Positions 60,431-64,000 of a stretch of DNA of 64,000 nt are shown in pieces. Numbering within the stretch: the stretch's first letter is position 1; each line of letters starts with the position of its first letter. The translations under genes were made by a program, and so were the position numbers. Where the stretch lies: contig NZ_CAMFKW010000003.1 in NCBI RefSeq assembly GCF_945957345.1, positions 113,484-177,483 on the forward strand, in the 5' to 3' direction. Under the pieces are notes generated by a model. The model did not search any database, was not told where the DNA came from, and saw only the letters and a program-made list of their open reading frames with translations. This DNA comes from an uncultured Allobosea sp. GTDB taxonomy: Bacteria; Pseudomonadota; Alphaproteobacteria; Rhizobiales; Beijerinckiaceae.

Positions 60431-61665
60431 CCGCGACCGCAGGCGTCTTCCGCGAGCCCTCCCGCAAGACCTTCGACACCGAACAGCACCTCGCCAATGC
60501 CTATCAGCAGGCGCAGGACCGCCATTACGAGGACTTCCTCATCGTCGACGTGGACTCGCATCACTACGAGACCGAGGCTTTCGGCGAGATCGCGAAATAT
60601 ATCGAGGACCCGGTGCTGCGCGACGAGGCGCTCTACCAGGGCATGGCGCGCGGCGGCGTGACCTCGATCGACGGCTCCTATCAGGAGATGACCGGCCGCG
60701 TGACGCGCTATCCGCTACGCCGGCACGAGGTCACGCCGCCGACGATCCACCGCGACCTCACGCTGATGCGGCGCTGGATGGACCCGATGGGCGTCGACAT
60801 GGCCTGTATGTTCCCGACGCCGATGCTCAACATCGCGACCTGCCCGCGCGTCGAGACAGAGGTCGCGCTGGCGCGCGCCTATAACCGCTGGCTCTGCGAC
60901 AATATCCTGGCGGAAGAGCCGCGCCTGACCTCGATGCTCTACCTGCCCTTCAACGATCCGGAAGCCTGCTACAAGATCGTCGAGGAATTCGGCGACCGGA
61001 AGGGCGTGATCGGCTTCATGGTGACCTCGACGCATTACAAGAGCGTCCAGGACAACGCCTTCGTGAAGACCTATGGCGCACTGCAGGAACGCGGGCTGCC
61101 ACTCGGCTTCCACGCCGCCTATACCTGGGGCGACAAGTCGACGGCCCTGATGAACCGCTTCATCTCGGTACACGCCCTCGGCTTCGTCTGGCACAACATG
61201 GTGCATATGACGAACTGGCTGATGAACGGCATGCCGGAGCGCTTCCCCAAGCTCAAGACGCTCTGGATCGAAAGCGGCCTCGCCTGGGTGCCGTTCCTGA
61301 TGCAGCGCCTCGACAACGAGTTCATGATGCGCAGCTCCGATGCGCCGCTGCTGAAGCGCAAGCCGAGCGACTACATGCGCGAGATGTTCTACACCTCGCA
61401 GCCGATGGAGATGGTCGACAATCAGGAGGCGCTGGAGCTCACCTTCAAGATGATCAACGCCGAGAGTCAGCTCCTCTACTCCTCGGACTATCCGCATTGG
61501 GACATGGATCTGCCGAGCACGATCTACGATCTGCCGTTCCTGAAGGAGCAGGGCAAGCGCGCCATCCTCGGCGGCAACGCGCAGTCGCTGTTCAAGCTCG
61601 AACCGCATTTCGCGCCCTGGAAGCTGGAGCGCTCGCACCAGCGCCAGGCCGCGACCGGCGCCTGA
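60427..61665 (+). CDS. Amidohydrolase-2 family protein (ACMSD/LigW-like)
   Basis: A 412-residue TIM-barrel metal-dependent enzyme of the amidohydrolase-2 group. The N-terminal metal motif is LIVDVDSHHYETEAFG; later blocks are GLPLGFHAAYTWG, LWIESGLAWVPFLMQRLDNE and LLYSSDYPHWDMDLPSTIYD, where the late Asp binds metal. Members decarboxylate aromatic or heteroaromatic acids (ACMSD, 5-carboxyvanillate, gamma-resorcylate decarboxylases) or hydrolyse C-N or C-C bonds. Overlapping genes tie it to the Rieske protein and an unknown small protein. Its substrate may be the compound imported by the ABC ATPase encoded next. Confidence 0.88.
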   Translation: MTATAGVFREPSRKTFDTEQHLANAYQQAQDRHYEDFLIVDVDSHHYETEAFGEIAKYIEDPVLRDEALYQGMARGGVTSIDGSYQEMTGRVTRYPLRRHEVTPPTIHRDLTLMRRWMDPMGVDMACMFPTPMLNIATCPRVETEVALARAYNRWLCDNILAEEPRLTSMLYLPFNDPEACYKIVEEFGDRKGVIGFMVTSTHYKSVQDNAFVKTYGALQERGLPLGFHAAYTWGDKSTALMNRFISVHALGFVWHNMVHMTNWLMNGMPERFPKLKTLWIESGLAWVPFLMQRLDNEFMMRSSDAPLLKRKPSDYMREMFYTSQPMEMVDNQEALELTFKMINAESQLLYSSDYPHWDMDLPSTIYDLPFLKEQGKRAILGGNAQSLFKLEPHFAPWKLERSHQRQAATGA

Positions 61666-61731
61666 CGGCCGCGTGGGCGGGTCTCGGCCCGCCCTCCCCA
61701 CATCCGCTTCGATAAGGAGGCGCTGAGCAGC

Positions 61732-62553
61732 ATGACCATGGTCGATCACCTTCCGCCCGCGACCGCTGCCGGCTCGCTGGTCCCGGCGCTGAGCCTGCGC
61801 AAGGTCGGGAAGGCCTATGGCTCGGCGCAGGCCCCGCAATGGGCCGTGCAGGACTTCACCCTCGACATCGCCGATGGCGAGTTCATCTCGATCATCGGGC
61901 CAAGCGGCTGCGGCAAGTCCACCCTATTCAACATCATCGGCGGTTTCTTCGCGCGCTATGACGGCGACGTGGTCGTCCATGGCCAGTCGGACGCGACAGC
62001 GCGACGCGCGATCGGCAGCGTGTTCCAGGAGGAATCGACCTTCGCCTGGCGCACGGCGCTGGAAAACGTGCTGTTCCCGCTCGAGGCCGCTGGCGTCCCC
62101 AAGCTGGAGCGCCTGGAGCGGGCGCGGGAGATGCTCGCGCTCGTCGGGCTGGAAGGCTTCGAGAACCACTATCCCGCCGCGATGTCGGGCGGCATGAAGC
62201 AGCGCGTCTCGATCGCGCGCACGCTCGCCGTCCGCCCCAAGATCCTTCTGATGGACGAGCCCTTCGCGGCACTCGATGAGCAGACCCGCATCCTGCTCGG
62301 CGACAAGGTGCTGCAGATCCAGCAGGCGCTGAAGCAGACGACGCTGCTGATCACGCACAACCTGACGGAAGCGGTGCAGCTCAGCGACCGGGTGGTGATC
62401 ATGACCTACCGGCCCGGCCGCATCAAACGCATCGTCGACATCGACCTGCCGCGCCCGCGCTCGTCCGAGATCATCACCAGCGAGCGCTTCGGCAAGCTCG
62501 TCGGCAGCATCTGGGCCGACCTGCGCGAGGAAGCCAATCGCGGCATGAAATAG
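61732..62553 (+). CDS. ABC transporter ATP-binding protein, NitT/TauT (SsuB/TauB) type
   Basis: A 273-residue ATPase with Walker A GPSGCGKST (56-64), Q-loop FQEESTFAWRTALENVLFPL, signature MSGGMKQRVSIARTLAV, Walker B ILLMDEPFAALDEQ and switch His in LLITHNLTEAVQL. It matches the ATPases of nitrate/sulfonate/taurine importers. No permease or receptor adjoins it; the permease pair at 36150-37813 and receptors at 46050 and 54471 are of the same family and probably complete the system. AAGGAGG lies about 11 nt before the ATG. Confidence 0.92.
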   Translation: MTMVDHLPPATAAGSLVPALSLRKVGKAYGSAQAPQWAVQDFTLDIADGEFISIIGPSGCGKSTLFNIIGGFFARYDGDVVVHGQSDATARRAIGSVFQEESTFAWRTALENVLFPLEAAGVPKLERLERAREMLALVGLEGFENHYPAAMSGGMKQRVSIARTLAVRPKILLMDEPFAALDEQTRILLGDKVLQIQQALKQTTLLITHNLTEAVQLSDRVVIMTYRPGRIKRIVDIDLPRPRSSEIITSERFGKLVGSIWADLREEANRGMK

Positions 62554-62603
62554 TCCGCCCTTGGTCGACAACCTCATCTCGCTACGAGACGGCGGAGGAC
62601 GCC

Positions 62604-62960
62604 ATGGAGATTAAGCGCCAGAACCGGAACAGCTTGCCCCATCGGGGCGATTCCGTGAGCTGGAACGGCTGTGTCCATCTTTCCGGGATCATGCCCGCGA
62701 ATGGCGATGCCGACATGACGCAGCAGACTCAGGCTGTGCTGGCGGAGGTCGATCTGTGCCTGGCGGCCGCCGGCACCTCGAAATCGGCGCTGATCTCGGC
62801 CACCGTCTGGCTGTCCAACCTCGAACACGACTTCACGGACTTCAACGCCGCCTGGTCAGCCTGGGTCGACAAGAGCAACCTGCCGGCCCGCTCTTGTGTG
62901 GGCGCAACGCTGAACGGCAAGGGCCGGATCGAGATCGCCGTGATCGCCGCCTGCCCCTGA
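62604..62960 (+). CDS. RidA/YjgF family protein
   Basis: A 118-residue RidA-superfamily protein. It shows GCVHLSGIMPANGDADMTQQ, DLCLAAAGTSKSALISATVW and LPARSCVGATLNGKGRIEIA; the conserved Arg is in PARSC. RidA deaminates reactive enamine or imine intermediates, which fits a pathway with an aminotransferase, or hydrolyses related compounds. It lies 50 nt after the ABC ATPase gene and 11 nt before a convergent MarR gene. Family members with changed loops in catabolic clusters have pathway-specific roles. Confidence 0.88.
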   Translation: MEIKRQNRNSLPHRGDSVSWNGCVHLSGIMPANGDADMTQQTQAVLAEVDLCLAAAGTSKSALISATVWLSNLEHDFTDFNAAWSAWVDKSNLPARSCVGATLNGKGRIEIAVIAACP

Positions 62961-62971
62961 GCGTGCCGCGA

Positions 62972-63604
62972 TCAGCCGGCTTTCTGAAGATTGGCGGCTT
63001 GCTCGCGCTCGGAGCGCCGCACCTCGGCCAGCGCAAATTCGCTGTTGAGCGAGAGGATCGTGAAGACCTCGCGCAACGTCTTGAGCTGCTCCCGGCTGAT
63101 GTCCTTGAACAGCAGGTCGTTGACGCGCCTGACGAAAGGCGCGATCGACGTCACCGTCGCCTCTCCCTTCGGCGAGAGCCTGACCAGCACGCTTCTGCGA
63201 TCCTCCGGGTCCACGGTCTTCGAGACGAGACCCTTGCGCGAGAGTACGCCGACTTCGGTCGTGACATGGGTCGAGGCGAGCTGGACATAACGCGCCAGCA
63301 TGTTGATTCGGACCCCGCTGTCGGCCTGCTGATAGGCGACCCCCATGAGCACCGCGAACTGCGAGCGGGTCAGACCGATCGCGCGTCCGAACGCAGCACC
63401 GCAGGATTCGACCTCGCTCAGAACCTGCACGATCGTATAGATCACCTGCCTGAACTCGTCGTCGCGCCCCGAAGCCAGCATCTCGCGATGCGAGACCGTC
63501 AGCGGCGGCTCGAAGGAGATCGGCTGAACGTCCTGCGCCTCGCCCTTCGCGGAACTCTTCTTCTTTCCGGACGCTGTCTCGGCCCGCTTCGATCTGACGG
63601 TCAT
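62972..63604 (-). CDS. MarR family transcriptional regulator, larger type
   Basis: About 210 residues. The winged helix lies at VQLASTHVTTEVGVLSRKGL with wing VDPEDRRSVLVRLSPKGEAT, preceded by GLTRSQFAVLMGVAYQQADS. An N-terminal Lys/Ser-rich tail (AETASGKKKSSAKGEAQ) is unusual. The start could be ATG 63604 or ATG 63667 (AGGG upstream); I chose 63604. The protein probably regulates part of the catabolic region. It resembles regulators of aromatic-acid degradation that sense acid or CoA ligands, but this is inference. Confidence 0.85.
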   Translation of the reverse strand: MTVRSKRAETASGKKKSSAKGEAQDVQPISFEPPLTVSHREMLASGRDDEFRQVIYTIVQVLSEVESCGAAFGRAIGLTRSQFAVLMGVAYQQADSGVRINMLARYVQLASTHVTTEVGVLSRKGLVSKTVDPEDRRSVLVRLSPKGEATVTSIAPFVRRVNDLLFKDISREQLKTLREVFTILSLNSEFALAEVRRSEREQAANLQKAG

Positions 63605-63869
63605 ATCATACCCAATTGCACGCGGCTCGGCGAAGCCGGGAATGCCCGTTAGCCTTTGCCATGGCACGAACCCTGCTTAGCTTCAAGGTTTAGCAAAATC
63701 TCGGATGTGCAAAACAGGCGGCGCCGGTAGCGCGTCGATCGCTCTTCCTGCTCCGTCGGCACCGCTGTCGAAGCGAGCGAAAAAGCAGTTGCAGATGGTC
63801 CCGCATTAATATACGGATTTATGCATATTTTTGTACCCTTACAATCATCTCCGATGGAGCCGGACTGCG

Positions 63870-64000
63870 ATGTATCTGGCTGTGTTGACGACCAACCCGG
63901 AAAAGCTGTCGCTGCGCGAGCAGATCAGAGCACAGCATGACGATTTGTGCACGGCGGTGAGAAAACCATCCAGTGGAGCGCCTGCGTTTGTGCCGGCGCG
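63870..64000 (+). CDS. Possible gene start at the window edge, unknown
   Basis: An open frame from ATG 63870 reads MYLAVLTTNPEKLSLREQIR, then AQHDDLCTAVRKPSSG, and continues past the window end. I do not recognise it. An AT-rich stretch with AATAT/ATATT arms (about 63808-63829) lies upstream and could be a promoter or operator. The frame is too short to judge; it could be chance. Confidence 0.3.
   Translation, partial: MYLAVLTTNPEKLSLREQIRAQHDDLCTAVRKPSSGAPAFVPA

Noticed and set aside
853..63700. The region to the right of the tRNA fragment as a proven genomic island
   Set aside because: No integrase, conjugation or phage gene and no second attachment site is visible in the window, so only a border hypothesis is kept.
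1..64000. CRISPR array, anti-phage defence or secretion system
   Set aside because: No regularly spaced repeats, Cas proteins or defence-type genes were found on either strand.

Overview
The window is high-GC DNA with dense, often overlapping genes, typical of an alphaproteobacterium of the order Hyphomicrobiales (Rhizobiales). Pointers are the bigR-type sulfide operon, the MocR and ROK regulators, the large number of ABC-transporter binding proteins, and a dispersed palindromic intergenic element of a kind I associate with this group. A Bosea-like genus is possible, but that is inference. No rRNA, intact tRNA, CRISPR array, integrase or phage gene was seen.

Region 1 (1-13.0 kb): a truncated DUF72 gene, then a boundary-like stretch with a terminator and a 16-nt tRNA 3'-end fragment. 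After it come an esterase / peptide-binding protein / ROK regulator operon, a divergent MocR-PaiB pair, a Liv-type binding protein with an alpha/beta hydrolase, and a MarR regulator with a Tat-exported peptide-binding protein. Several binding proteins here have no permease or ATPase partners.

Region 2 (13.0-21.6 kb): transposase remnants, then a QseBC/PmrAB-like two-component system divergent from dsbD, a DsbA-like thioredoxin and an L,D-transpeptidase. A YTTAAK-N5-YTTAAK site (PmrA-box form) lies between the two units. A complete bigR-type operon for sulfide detoxification follows (blh, bigR, two YeeE/YedE-like proteins), ending in a TauE/TSUP gene cut off after about 50 codons.

Region 3 (21.6-27.8 kb): a PotABCD-like ABC transporter operon with broken genes on both sides, plus a second PotD-like binding protein. 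On one side are the cut TSUP gene and a 40-bp repeat also found at 0.86 kb. On the other are an ABC ATPase fragment and an SDR fragment that diverge from one junction.

Region 4 (27.9-63.6 kb): a large catabolic region. It encodes two sets of the same three enzyme types: FMN-dependent 2-hydroxyacid dehydrogenase, benzoylformate-decarboxylase-like TPP enzyme and aldehyde dehydrogenase. This is the logic of the mandelate pathway. A third FMN hydroxyacid dehydrogenase overlaps a D-2-hydroxyacid dehydrogenase gene. Around them are an amidase, an amidohydrolase, a CoxG-like protein, a molybdenum hydroxylase large subunit, a class III aminotransferase, a zinc alcohol dehydrogenase, DUF2848 and cupin proteins, a DszA/NtaA-type flavin monooxygenase, UbiD/UbiX, an HpaB/HpaC two-component hydroxylase, a Rieske protein with an ACMSD-type amidohydrolase, RidA and two MarR regulators. 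Parts of a NitT/TauT-type ABC importer are scattered through it. My reading is a catabolic island for an aromatic or heteroaromatic compound that passes through 2-hydroxy and 2-keto acids. The substrate cannot be fixed from sequence alone.
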